Source: GCA-2746795 sp964643965 (GTDB taxonomy: Bacteria; Chloroflexota; Anaerolineae; Promineifilales; Promineifilaceae). From it: a stretch of 64,000 bases of DNA. The notes beneath the pieces are model-generated. The model searched no databases. It was not told the DNA's origin and was given only the letters and a program-made list of their open reading frames with translations. The stretch is taken from assembly GCA_964643965.1 (NCBI GenBank), contig CAZXVH010000008.1:28252-92251 (forward strand). The letters run 5' to 3'. A program made the translations under genes and the position numbers. Each line of letters opens with the position of its first letter. The stretch's first letter is position 1. Of the stretch, positions 25,597 through 34,769 are shown in pieces.

Positions 25597-25802
25597 AACG
25601 GGTTGTCTTGTTGCTTGTTCGTTTTTATCAGAAATTCATTTCACCGGCTTTTCCACCAAGCTGCCGTTTTACGCCAACTTGCTCCCATTATAGTTATGAA
25701 GCAATTGAAAAATATGGCGTCTTAAAAGGTGGTTGGCTGGCTATCAAGCGTGTGGGTCGCTGCCATCCGTTTAATCCTGGTGGTTATGATCCGGTTCCCT
25801 GA
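25593..25802 (+). CDS. yidD: YidD membrane protein insertion efficiency factor
   Basis: A 69-residue protein with the complete family signature: [54 protein letters not shown], including the three cysteines. It assists YidC in inserting membrane proteins. It overlaps rnpA by 4 nt and is followed after 13 nt by the propeller lipoprotein gene. Confidence 0.95.
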   Translation: MKRVVLLLVRFYQKFISPAFPPSCRFTPTCSHYSYEAIEKYGVLKGGWLAIKRVGRCHPFNPGGYDPVP

Positions 25803-25815
25803 CGGAGGTTCCTCA

Positions 25816-26973
25816 TTGTATGCAACAAAACGGCCGCTCTTAAAGCCGATATTTATTCTTATTCTTGCCGCTTTTGTTTTTTCGGCGTGTAGTGGCGCAG
25901 GCGGGGCGCAAAATCCAAACTGGCCGGGCGTATCCGCTGCTGGAGATGTGGTTTATGTTGCTAGCGGACCTTCTGTTCTGGCATATGATGTTGTCGAACA
26001 AACCGTTGCCTGGACATACCCCGCAGGCGAGGAGCGCAGCGCCGTGCAGTTTCATGCCGCCCCTTCCGTTGTAGCAGGGAGTGTGATCTTTGGCGATTAT
26101 GGCAAGGCGAGCAGTTTATTTAATCCCCGTCAAATAGTCTCTATTTACGGCGTATCCGACCCCCCTGGCTCACCCTCAGATTGGATTAACGACCAGTTAG
26201 CCACAGACAAGATTATCGCGCCTCTGATGCAGGTGGATAATCGCGCTTTTGTGGGCACTGGAAATGGTTATCTGTTGGCGCTGGACGCAGAGAGCGGAGA
26301 GGCGCTTTGGTCCGACTCCTTTGCCACAGAGAATCCTATTTGGGGACCAATGGCCTATGCTGATGGTTTGATTTATGTGGCAGACATGGCCGGCATTATC
26401 TATGCGGTTGAAGCGGAATCTGGGCAGGAAAACGGCCGTTGGACGACAGACACTTCCTTCATCGGTGGCCTCACATTAGATGGCGACGCCATCTACGCTG
26501 GTGGCTTCAACAACAAGGTTTATGCTTTCGATAGGACTTCGCCTGGGACCGAGTTATGGACCTTTGATACGGTCAGCGGCATTTGGGGCGCTCCGGCCGT
26601 TGCTGATGGGCAGCTCTTTTTTGGCGATATGCTAGGAAACGTTTATGCGGTAAATGCTGAAACAGGTTCGCTACTTTGGCAAATCGCGGTAGATGGCCCT
26701 ATCATTGCCAGCCCGGTAGTGGCCGATAACCTGGTTTATATTGCTTCTGAAGGCGATCCGGATGAGCGTGAGCCCCATTGGTTTTTAACGGCGCTGGATG
26801 TTACAGATGGCGCTCAATCATGGCAGCAATTGTTAACTCAGGGGATATATACCACGCCGGTAATCGTTGATGATTTAATTGTGGGTGTGCTGTATGGCAA
26901 TGGAGATGATCTGCTCATTGCTTTTGATAAAACAACCGGCGTCCAGCAATGGACGTATGCGCCGGAAAAATAG
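25816..26973 (+). CDS. PQQ-type beta-propeller lipoprotein (BamB-like)
   Basis: A 385-residue exported lipoprotein. The start is TTG at 25816, because GGAGG (25804-25808) lies 7 nt upstream and the resulting N-terminus is a proper signal peptide: a basic stretch (TKRPLLKP), hydrophobic core and lipobox VFSAC. The mature part has repeated WD/PQQ-like blades: AYDVVEQTVAWTYP, LALDAESGEALWSD, YAVEAESGQENGRW, YAFDRTSPGTELWTFD, YAVNAETGSLLWQI, LDVTDGAQSWQQLL, FDKTTGVQQWTYAP, about seven blades. The fold resembles BamB, which serves outer-membrane protein assembly. Its place between yidD and yidC suggests a role in membrane protein insertion or folding outside the membrane (inference). Confidence 0.85.
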   Translation: MYATKRPLLKPIFILILAAFVFSACSGAGGAQNPNWPGVSAAGDVVYVASGPSVLAYDVVEQTVAWTYPAGEERSAVQFHAAPSVVAGSVIFGDYGKASSLFNPRQIVSIYGVSDPPGSPSDWINDQLATDKIIAPLMQVDNRAFVGTGNGYLLALDAESGEALWSDSFATENPIWGPMAYADGLIYVADMAGIIYAVEAESGQENGRWTTDTSFIGGLTLDGDAIYAGGFNNKVYAFDRTSPGTELWTFDTVSGIWGAPAVADGQLFFGDMLGNVYAVNAETGSLLWQIAVDGPIIASPVVADNLVYIASEGDPDEREPHWFLTALDVTDGAQSWQQLLTQGIYTTPVIVDDLIVGVLYGNGDDLLIAFDKTTGVQQWTYAPEK

Positions 26974-27111
26974 GCGTCAGGTAAACTGCAGAGCGTTTTC
27001 GGAACCGTAGCGCTAAAATCTGAGGTTTCCTCGGAGGAATCGGCAAAGTTTCGCATAAGCTAATTCTAAAAATTTCTTGCTGATCACCTAAAGCAGGACA
27101 GGATAAAAATC

Positions 27112-27987
27112 ATGAGTTTAATCTGGAACGAATATGTTATAAACCCGATGCTAAATGCGATGCTGCTGCTGTATGATTTCTTGGGCAACAATCTCATTTT
27201 AGCCATTTTGGTGTTTACCATACTCATCCGCCTGCTTACGCTGCCGCTCAATTTACGCCAGCAGCGCTCTATGTTGAGAACGCAGGAGATGCAGCCTCAA
27301 ATTCAGGCTATCCAAAAGAAATATAAAGACAACCCCCAAAAAATGCAGGAAGAGTTTAATAAGATTGGGTATAACCCGGCGGAATCATTGACGGGTTGTC
27401 TGCCGCTTTTGATTCAGATGCCTATTCTCTTTGGTATGTTTACGGTGTTTCGTATTATGTTGGGCACCACGCCTTTGGCCCTCTATGAATTGACACAGCG
27501 CGTCTACTCTGGTATCAACCTTAGCTCGATTTTGCCTATTGATAATACTTTCTGGATTTGGAATTTGGGTCAGCCTGATCCTTATCTCGTTCTGCCGATA
27601 TTGGTGTTTGCCACCATGTTCATCCAGCAGAAGTTCATGACCCCGGCAAAAAAGAAGGACAATGGCAAGGGTAAACAGGATGACCCAACGGCCGCTATGA
27701 CGCAGTCGATGCAATATACCATGCCCTTGATGTTTGGTTTTTTCTCCTTGCAGTTTCAGGCTGGCTTATCCATTTATTTTATTTTCTCCAATTTGATTGG
27801 TATTTTGCAAAGCTGGTATACGCGCAAGGTAGTGCCCCAACCGGAAGCGTCTGCCATAAAAAAGACGGCCGAAACCACAGTGATTGATCAATCGGTGGAT
27901 GAATTTGAGGCAAAGAAGCCTGAGAAGAAGCCGTACAAGGCGAAACCGCCCACATCTAAACGGAAACGGCGCTCCGCAAAACGATAA
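27112..27987 (+). CDS. yidC: YidC/Oxa1 membrane protein insertase
   Basis: A 291-residue insertase of the short (Gram-positive/Oxa1) type without the large periplasmic domain. About five hydrophobic segments follow the N-terminus; the family blocks FTILIRLLTLPLNLRQQRS (with the groove Arg), PAESLTGCLPLLIQMPILFG and QSMQYTMPLMFGFFSLQF are present. The C-terminus is long and very basic (KPYKAKPPTSKRKRRSAKR), fit for ribosome binding. There is no cysteine at a lipoprotein position. AGGATAAAAATC precedes the ATG; the 138-nt spacer from the propeller gene holds no gene. Confidence 0.95.
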   Translation: MSLIWNEYVINPMLNAMLLLYDFLGNNLILAILVFTILIRLLTLPLNLRQQRSMLRTQEMQPQIQAIQKKYKDNPQKMQEEFNKIGYNPAESLTGCLPLLIQMPILFGMFTVFRIMLGTTPLALYELTQRVYSGINLSSILPIDNTFWIWNLGQPDPYLVLPILVFATMFIQQKFMTPAKKKDNGKGKQDDPTAAMTQSMQYTMPLMFGFFSLQFQAGLSIYFIFSNLIGILQSWYTRKVVPQPEASAIKKTAETTVIDQSVDEFEAKKPEKKPYKAKPPTSKRKRRSAKR

Positions 27988-28061
27988 GTATAATAATTAG
28001 CGGGCAGGAATCATTTAAAGCGGTTCCTGCCGATATTTGTTATGGGGATAAGTGTGTAACG

Positions 28062-28898
28062 ATGACTAAAAAAGTGATAGAAGCACGAGGATCAGATGTA
28101 GAAGCTGCTATAAAATCGGGACTGGCTCGTTTAGGTGTAGGTCGAGATGCGGTTGAGATTGAAGTGTTAGATCAAGGCAGCAAAGGGTTACTGGGCATCG
28201 GCGCCCGCGATGCGATGGTACGGCTGACAACGCTAGAGGCAGAAAAACCAGTTGAAAAACGGGTAGAGAAGCCGGTAGAAAAGCCAGTAGAAAAACCGGC
28301 GCCGGCCGCCAAACCAGTTGAGCCAGCTGCGCCAGCGGCGAAAGTGACGGCTGAACCACCTCCCGTGAAAACGGCCGTTTCTGCCCCACCTCCCGCCGTA
28401 GATTTTGATGAAGAGGGAGAACTGGAAGCAGAACAAGCGACCGCCGTGGTCGTTATTTCTACGCTTTTAGAAAAAATGGGCGTTGACGCCACCGTCACCA
28501 CCTCCCTCACCGATCCGGATGATGTTACCGGTAAGCGCTTAAACATTATTGAGGTGAACGGGGACGATCTAAGCACTCTGATTGGGCCTCGCGGCGAGAC
28601 GTTAAACGCCTTGCAATATATTTCCCGCTTGATGGTGGGCCATCAATTGCGGACTCGCGCCGGCTTCGTCGTTGACGTGGAAGGTTACCGCCAGCGGCGT
28701 GAGCAGGCATTGGCCCGCCTGGCAGAACGCATGGCCCACAAAGTCGCCAAACGCAAACGCGCCATGACCCTGGAACCAATGCCGCCCCACGAACGGCGCA
28801 TCATCCACCTGACGCTGCGTGACGACAAATACGTGTACACCGAATCCGTTGGGGAAGGCAACCGGCGCAAAGTACGCATCATCCCCAAACAATCATAA
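28062..28898 (+). CDS. jag: Jag/KhpB RNA-binding protein (Jag-N, KH, R3H)
   Basis: A 278-residue protein of the SpoIIIJ-associated type. It has a Jag-N domain (1-52: VIEARGSDVEAAIKSGLARL, GSKGLLGIGARDA), a low-complexity linker with VEKP repeats and Ala/Pro (about 58-115), a KH domain (about 125-205, with IGPRGETLNALQYISRL) and an R3H domain (about 210-275: RLAERMAHKVAKRKRAMTLE, MPPHERRIIHLTL). The protein binds RNA and controls cell envelope growth in Gram-positive bacteria with KhpA. It is last in the rpmH operon. Confidence 0.95.
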   Translation: MTKKVIEARGSDVEAAIKSGLARLGVGRDAVEIEVLDQGSKGLLGIGARDAMVRLTTLEAEKPVEKRVEKPVEKPVEKPAPAAKPVEPAAPAAKVTAEPPPVKTAVSAPPPAVDFDEEGELEAEQATAVVVISTLLEKMGVDATVTTSLTDPDDVTGKRLNIIEVNGDDLSTLIGPRGETLNALQYISRLMVGHQLRTRAGFVVDVEGYRQRREQALARLAERMAHKVAKRKRAMTLEPMPPHERRIIHLTLRDDKYVYTESVGEGNRRKVRIIPKQS

Positions 28899-28918
28899 TT
28901 GACTGCACCGAAAAACTA

Positions 28919-29001
28919 ACCGCAGAGAGCGCAGAGAGCGCGGAGAATTAAAAAAACCAGAGTACCTCTCTGCGTCCTCCGCGGTAAAAAAGGGCTTTTT
29001 T
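28919..29001 (+). terminator. Inverted repeat and T-tailed hairpin after jag
   Basis: ACCGCAGAGAGCGCAGAGAG (28919-28938) pairs imperfectly with CTCTCTGCGTCCTCCGCGGT (28966-28985), and is directly followed by AAAAAAGGGCTTTTTT (28986-29001). The second part could stop transcription after jag. The first is a word-type repeat often seen in environmental genomes. Confidence 0.55.
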
Positions 29002-29070
29002 CGGAGGACTCATAATTAATGCCTGGGAACATAAATTTTGAACAATTTATGCCACGGGGCTGAGCCAACC

Positions 29071-29102
29071 TTCGACAAGCTCAGGCTTCGACAAGCTCAG
29101 GC
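29071..29102. repeat. Two exact 16-bp tandem copies of TTCGACAAGCTCAGGC
   Basis: Exact direct repeat at 29071-29086 and 29087-29102, followed by TTTGTCGAG, which can pair with the CTCGACAA-like sequence to form a hairpin. Related to the repeat at 21162-21215. Confidence 0.85.
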
Positions 29103-29104
29103 TT

Positions 29105-29135
29105 TGTCGAGAATTCGGATTATTTTTGTTACAAT
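29105..29135 (+). promoter_or_regulatory. Putative promoter of the aldo/keto reductase gene
   Basis: TTGTCG (29105-29110), 19-nt spacer, TACAAT (29130-29135); the start codon is 24 nt farther on with GGAGAGGG between. The -35 half overlaps the end of the repeat element. Confidence 0.45.
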
Positions 29136-29158
29136 GTAATCGAGACGGAGAGGGACAT

Positions 29159-30154
<996 letters not shown>

Positions 30155-30262
30155 TTCCTGTAACGGCCGTTCTCGCCTGTCCTGCCCTGAAAAAGAAATA
30201 CCGCTTTCTACTCTCTTGATCCCTATCCCAATTACCTGCTAGTTTCCAAAAAGGAGATGAAT

Positions 30263-31504
30263 ATGCGCCAGGAAAAAGAAGCAACCGATGTCGTCATTGT
30301 GGGGGCTGCTCGCACCCCGACCGGCCGTTTTATGGGCGGACTGTCCAGTTTGAGCGCTGCTGATTTGGGAGCGTTGGCGGTGAAAACGGCCGTTACCCGG
30401 TCAGGTATTGATCCCGGCAGCGTCTATGAAGTGATTATGGGCAATGTGGTGCAGGCCGGCGGCGGCCAGGCGCCGGCGCGGCAGGCGGCGCTGCGTGGGG
30501 GTCTGCCGGATACCGTGGGGGCAACGGCCGTTAATAAAGTGTGCGGTTCCGGCTTAAAAGCAGTCATGGTGGCGGCGAATGGTATCAAAGCCGGCGAGGC
30601 TGAGGTGTTTGTGGCCGGCGGCATGGAGAGCATGAGCAACGCTCCTTATTTACTGCCCAAAGCCCGGGAGGGGCTGCGCTACGGCGACGCCACGCTCCAA
30701 GACGCCATTTTGCATGATGGCCTGTGGTGCGCCTTCCAGGATTGGCCCATGGGCAACGCCGCCGAGTTTATCGCCCGTCAGTTTGAGATCACACGGGCGC
30801 AGATGGATGCCTTTGCTTTGCGCAGCCATGAACGAGCAGCGCAGGCCACAGTAAACGGCCGTTTCGCCGCCGAAATAGTTCCCGTGGAAATAAAAAGCCG
30901 TAAAGGGACAGTACGCATCGTCGTCGATGAACCGATTCGCGCCACATTTAGCGATGGCGGATACGAATTGGGAACTAACCTGGAGACATTAGCCAAACTG
31001 CCCCCCGCCTTCACCAAAGATGGCGCAGTGACGGCGGGTAATGCCCCTGGGCTTAATGATGGCGCAGCGGCGCTGGTCGTCAGCAGCCGGGCAGAGGCAG
31101 AACGGCAAGGTTTGACGCCCATGGCTCGCATTGTGGGTTATACCCTGGCGGCCGTTGAGCCAAAATGGTTGTTTGCCGCCCCGGCCCGCGCCGTGCCCAA
31201 GCTGTTGGAACGTATTGGCTGGCAGATGGAAGAGGTGGATTTGTTTGAATTGAATGAGGCGTTTGCCGCCCAATGTTTGGCAAACGAAGCGGAGTTAAGG
31301 CAGCGCGGCCTGCCCTTCTCCTGGGATAAAACAAATGTGAATGGCGGGGCGGTGGCGCTGGGGCATCCAATTGGCGCCAGCGGCGCACGGGTGCTGGTGA
31401 CGCTGCTTTATGCTTTGCAAAACCGGGGAGTGCGCCGGGGCGTGGCGGCGCTTTGTTTGGGTGGCGGCGAAGCGGTCGCGTTGGCGGTAGAGATGGAAGC
31501 ATAG
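30263..31504 (+). CDS. Acetyl-CoA C-acetyltransferase (thiolase)
   Basis: A 413-residue thiolase that condenses two acetyl-CoA or cleaves 3-ketoacyl-CoA. The acylated Cys94 lies in VNKVCGSGLKAVM, His368 in GGAVALGHPIGASGA, and Cys398 in CLGGGEAVA. Full length and all catalytic residues present. AAGGAG (30251-30256) sits 6 nt before the ATG at 30263; the ATG at 30257 directly abuts this site and is unlikely. It could end beta-oxidation with the acyl-CoA dehydrogenase and MaoC genes at 16-19 kb, or start acetoacetyl-CoA synthesis. Confidence 0.94.
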   Translation: MRQEKEATDVVIVGAARTPTGRFMGGLSSLSAADLGALAVKTAVTRSGIDPGSVYEVIMGNVVQAGGGQAPARQAALRGGLPDTVGATAVNKVCGSGLKAVMVAANGIKAGEAEVFVAGGMESMSNAPYLLPKAREGLRYGDATLQDAILHDGLWCAFQDWPMGNAAEFIARQFEITRAQMDAFALRSHERAAQATVNGRFAAEIVPVEIKSRKGTVRIVVDEPIRATFSDGGYELGTNLETLAKLPPAFTKDGAVTAGNAPGLNDGAAALVVSSRAEAERQGLTPMARIVGYTLAAVEPKWLFAAPARAVPKLLERIGWQMEEVDLFELNEAFAAQCLANEAELRQRGLPFSWDKTNVNGGAVALGHPIGASGARVLVTLLYALQNRGVRRGVAALCLGGGEAVALAVEMEA

Positions 31505-31668
31505 GCGGCAAATGCTGGGGAAAGGTTGGGGTAGAAACGGCCGTTGTAGACCAGGAGCAAAAATGGCACAGCTTTACAGTGAATCAACAAAGTTATGACT
31601 GCGCCAATTTTTGTACCAGTTTAAGGCTCAACCAGAAACCAAATTTCCTCAGTCAGCTTGAATCTCAC

Positions 31669-32709
31669 CTAATCTTCAACCTTTTCCAAAGAGCAAAGTG
31701 GATAATCAGCCCGATTAGAGGACCACGGTTCTGTGTACCAGAGCAGGTATTCAGGGATGTGGTTTTCCCAGTATGGTTCTTCATGTGCGCCCTGATTTAA
31801 CACCCAGGTATGGGGGATGCCGGCCGCTTCCATGTCGGCGTGGAGTTGCAAGGTGTTGGCGCGTACCCAATCTTGGGCGCCAATGTCAAGATAAATGCGC
31901 AAATCGCCCAGGTTTTGAGAGAGAGCGGTGTATTGGGGGTTTACGTCTGGTTTGGCAAACTCATCTAGCAGCGCCGCGCTGTGTCCACCCACGCTGAGAA
32001 ATGCCTCTGGATGGCGAAAGGCGATTTCCAGCGCCCAGTAGCCCCCGCGGGAAAGGCCGCCCAGGGCGCGGTATTGTGGCTCGGCGCTGACGCAGTAGTT
32101 GCTTTCGATGTGGCGTGTCAGGTCTTCCAGGATGACAGTTTCGTAAGAATTGGGGCCGCCAGAGGTATAACGCGCCCGTTCGCCGCTGTAAGGCATGACG
32201 ATGACGATTGGCGGCAAGGTTCCGTTTTGGATGCCGGTTTCGGCCGCTTCATCCAGTCCGAATTGATCCCAGATAGCATCGGTGTAGGTGTTGCCGGCCA
32301 ACATATAAAGCACGGGGTAGATGTGGCCGTCCTGGCCATAACAAGGGGGCAGGTAGATGCGATAGGATGATTCGCCAGCGATGGCGCTGGCAAAGAAGCC
32401 GTGGGAGACGCCGCCTGTTTGGGCACAAGGGGTTGGTGACGGGGTGGATGAGGGTGGAGGTGATGCGGTAGGCGAGGGGGTTGAGGATGACGTGGGCAGT
32501 GCGGCGGTGGAGGCGGCAGCCGGGGTGAGGTGGGCTGTCGGTGGCGGGGCTGACGGGGTGGGTGAGAGGATAAGGGGGAAAACGGCCGTTACCATCCTCG
32601 TTGGTGGGGAGGAGAGCACAACCGTTTCCGGTACGGTGCGACAGCCTGTTGTCCATACCAGCATGAGACTGCACAGTAAAATTAGCGGCCATTTACCACA
32701 GGAAATCAC
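31669..32709 (-). CDS. Secreted lipoprotein esterase (enterochelin-esterase-like)
   Basis: A 346-residue alpha/beta hydrolase of the esterase D/putative-esterase type. The N-terminus is a signal peptide with lipobox WTTGC (Cys23), followed by a Thr/Ser/Pro-rich linker (about 40-95) which spaces the enzyme from the membrane. The nucleophile elbow is GLSRGG; other blocks are RIYLPPCYGQDG, YPVLYMLAGN and IVIVMPYSG; acid and His lie in YLDIGAQDWV and NQGAHEEPYW. It starts with GTG at 32709, overlapping the stop of the upstream gene by 17 nt. The substrate is unknown, perhaps an ester in a polysaccharide. Confidence 0.87.
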   Translation of the reverse strand: MISCGKWPLILLCSLMLVWTTGCRTVPETVVLSSPPTRMVTAVFPLILSPTPSAPPPTAHLTPAAASTAALPTSSSTPSPTASPPPSSTPSPTPCAQTGGVSHGFFASAIAGESSYRIYLPPCYGQDGHIYPVLYMLAGNTYTDAIWDQFGLDEAAETGIQNGTLPPIVIVMPYSGERARYTSGGPNSYETVILEDLTRHIESNYCVSAEPQYRALGGLSRGGYWALEIAFRHPEAFLSVGGHSAALLDEFAKPDVNPQYTALSQNLGDLRIYLDIGAQDWVRANTLQLHADMEAAGIPHTWVLNQGAHEEPYWENHIPEYLLWYTEPWSSNRADYPLCSLEKVED

Positions 32710-33127
32710 TGGGTTCTTCTGCCATCAGACGGTGGTAGTTGCCGCGCCATAAATCTGATTGGCGCGTCATCGTTTTGATTTTTATATCCGCAAATTGGAG
32801 GAACAGCTCCGCCAGCAGCTCGGGCAGTAAATCCCAGGCATCATTGCGAATGACATCTTCAATATTAACGGCCGTTTCCTTCGTCCATTGCCAATCTCGC
32901 AAAAATCGTTCTGCCTTCATCCAATAATCCCGCTTTTCCCAGGCGTGGGCAGATTGTTCGACGCCTTCATAGATTTCACGTAGTAAATAAACAAGCGTGG
33001 CTGCCATGTCTCTGGCTTCCCCATCTATTTCAACCTTTTGGCTGAGATGACGCAAAATTTCAGCAATGCTACGGCGATTGCGGTTACGAATTTTCGTGGG
33101 ATCATTAACGTTGATAATTCTACTCAT
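32693..33127 (-). CDS. Conserved-looking hypothetical protein
   Basis: A 144-residue, mostly helical, soluble protein starting MSRIINVNDPTKIRNRNRRS. It has a Trp-rich second half (AWEKRDYWMKAERFLRDWQW) and ends EEPSDFLW. I do not recognise a family, although similar proteins are common next to unrelated genes in Chloroflexota. The ATG at 33127 follows GGAGAG at a rather long distance; an earlier start at 33181 is unlikely. It overlaps the esterase gene by 17 nt, so the two are co-transcribed. Confidence 0.65.
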   Translation of the reverse strand: MSRIINVNDPTKIRNRNRRSIAEILRHLSQKVEIDGEARDMAATLVYLLREIYEGVEQSAHAWEKRDYWMKAERFLRDWQWTKETAVNIEDVIRNDAWDLLPELLAELFLQFADIKIKTMTRQSDLWRGNYHRLMAEEPSDFLW

Positions 33128-33457
33128 ATTTTTCGCTCTCCAAGACGGCGGAGATGATAACATGCCCGGACAAACGTGCAAACTTGTTTTTGAGAAAGAG
33201 TTGTCAGGTTCTATTTAAATGAACGATCTTTTTCCGAGCATCTCTAACTAGTCGCAGTAGATCGAAAAAGCATTTTTATCTGCAGATCAACTCTTTTTAA
33301 GATATTAAACTACTGAGTCTAAATTCTAGTGGCGAAAATTGAGGAAATTTGCTTTAATTAAGCCTGTTCACGACATAAAATAATCAGATAGTTGATGTTT
33401 TTTCATACCACACTGTCATTTACCGGCAACAATTATTCATTAAAAGAGGGGAAAATT
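33128..33457. other. AT-rich divergent spacer of 330 nt
   Basis: Separates the hypothetical gene (minus) from glgC (plus). It is clearly more AT-rich than its surroundings and must hold both promoters. Candidates for glgC are TTGCTT (33349-33354) and TAAAAT (33376-33381), with a spacer too long (21 nt) to be convincing. Nothing else seen. Confidence 0.4.
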
Positions 33458-34714
33458 ATGCGCATGAGTGATGTTTTAGCAATTATTTTAGGTGGTGGGC
33501 GCGGTACTCGCCTATACCCACTCACCTCTGAACGCTCTAAACCGGCTGTGCCCTTGGCTGGTAAATACAGACTCATCGACATTCCTATGAGCAATTGTAT
33601 TCACGCCGGTATTGAAAAAATCGCCATCCTTACCCAATTTAATTCCGTCTCCTTGCATCGCCATATCTACAGCACCTATGTGCGGGATGTGTTTACCCCT
33701 GGCTGGGTGCAGATTTTGGCGGCGGAACAAACGCCGCGCAGCGCCGACTGGTATCAAGGCACGGCCGATGCGGTGCGCAAGCAGTTGATAGAAATTAAAC
33801 AGGCCGATTCAAAATACACCTTGATTTTGGCCGGTGATCATCTTTATCGTATGGATTACAGCGAGTTTGTGCAATTTCATGTAGACAGCCAGGCAGATGT
33901 GACCATTGCCGTACAGCCTGTGGGTCGAGCCGGCGCATCCGCATTGGGCATTTTGAAATTGGCGGATGATGGCCAGATCGTGCAGTTTACGGAAAAACCC
34001 AAAACAGACGAACTTTTGGATTCCTTAGTCAGCCGCACCGATTCCGATAAACCTTATATGGCCTCGATGGGTATTTATGTATTTGAAACGGACGTTTTAT
34101 TTGAACTATTAAGCAAGGAAGGCGATGATTTTGGCGGCGAAATAATTCCCAGTGTGATTGATGACAAACGAGTCATGGGCTATGTCTTTGATGGCTATTG
34201 GGAAGATATTGGTACCATTAAGCGCTTTTATGAAGTAAATCTGGAAATGACTCACCTGGACGCCCCCTTTGATTTGTACGACGCCGAACGACCTATTTAT
34301 ACCCATGCTCGTTTCTTGCCCGGTTCTGAAATACATGGAGCGCATTTACATAATGTGCTACTCACAGATGGCTGCCGGGTACGAGACGCCTCTCTCAGTA
34401 ACACCGTGGTGGGTTTGCGCAGCATCATTGGCCCGGAGGCGGTGGTGCAATCTGTGGTGATCATGGGCGCGGATTATTATGAAACGGAGGCGGAGCTTGA
34501 AGAAAATGCCGCCTTAGGCCGGCCAGACATCGGCATTGGCGCTGGCTCTGTTATCCACCGCGCTATTCTGGATAAAAACGCGCGTATTGGCAATAATGTC
34601 CACATCCGCAGCATCCCCAACCGGCCGGACATGGAAACGGACAATTGGGTGGCGCGAGATGGTATTGTGATTGTGCCTAAAGGCGGCGTCATCCCGGATG
34701 GCACGGTTATTTAA
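33458..34714 (+). CDS. glgC: Glucose-1-phosphate adenylyltransferase
   Basis: A 418-residue ADP-glucose pyrophosphorylase, the committed step of glycogen synthesis. The N-terminal nucleotidyltransferase part has LGGGRGTRLYPLTSERSKPA, PMSNCIHAGIEKIAILTQFN, GTADAVRKQL, LAGDHLYRMDY and FDGYWEDIGTIKRF. A left-handed beta-helix follows (about 290-418) with NTVVGLRSIIGPEAVVQS-type turns. AGAGGGGAAAATT before the ATG at 33458 decides the start; the frame is open 22 codons further up. No other glg gene is adjacent. Confidence 0.95.
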   Translation: MRMSDVLAIILGGGRGTRLYPLTSERSKPAVPLAGKYRLIDIPMSNCIHAGIEKIAILTQFNSVSLHRHIYSTYVRDVFTPGWVQILAAEQTPRSADWYQGTADAVRKQLIEIKQADSKYTLILAGDHLYRMDYSEFVQFHVDSQADVTIAVQPVGRAGASALGILKLADDGQIVQFTEKPKTDELLDSLVSRTDSDKPYMASMGIYVFETDVLFELLSKEGDDFGGEIIPSVIDDKRVMGYVFDGYWEDIGTIKRFYEVNLEMTHLDAPFDLYDAERPIYTHARFLPGSEIHGAHLHNVLLTDGCRVRDASLSNTVVGLRSIIGPEAVVQSVVIMGADYYETEAELEENAALGRPDIGIGAGSVIHRAILDKNARIGNNVHIRSIPNRPDMETDNWVARDGIVIVPKGGVIPDGTVI

Positions 34715-34769
34715 GGCTTTTGTCCGGTTCAACATCCCCAAAAATTTGTTTGACGCTGACAACTGACGG

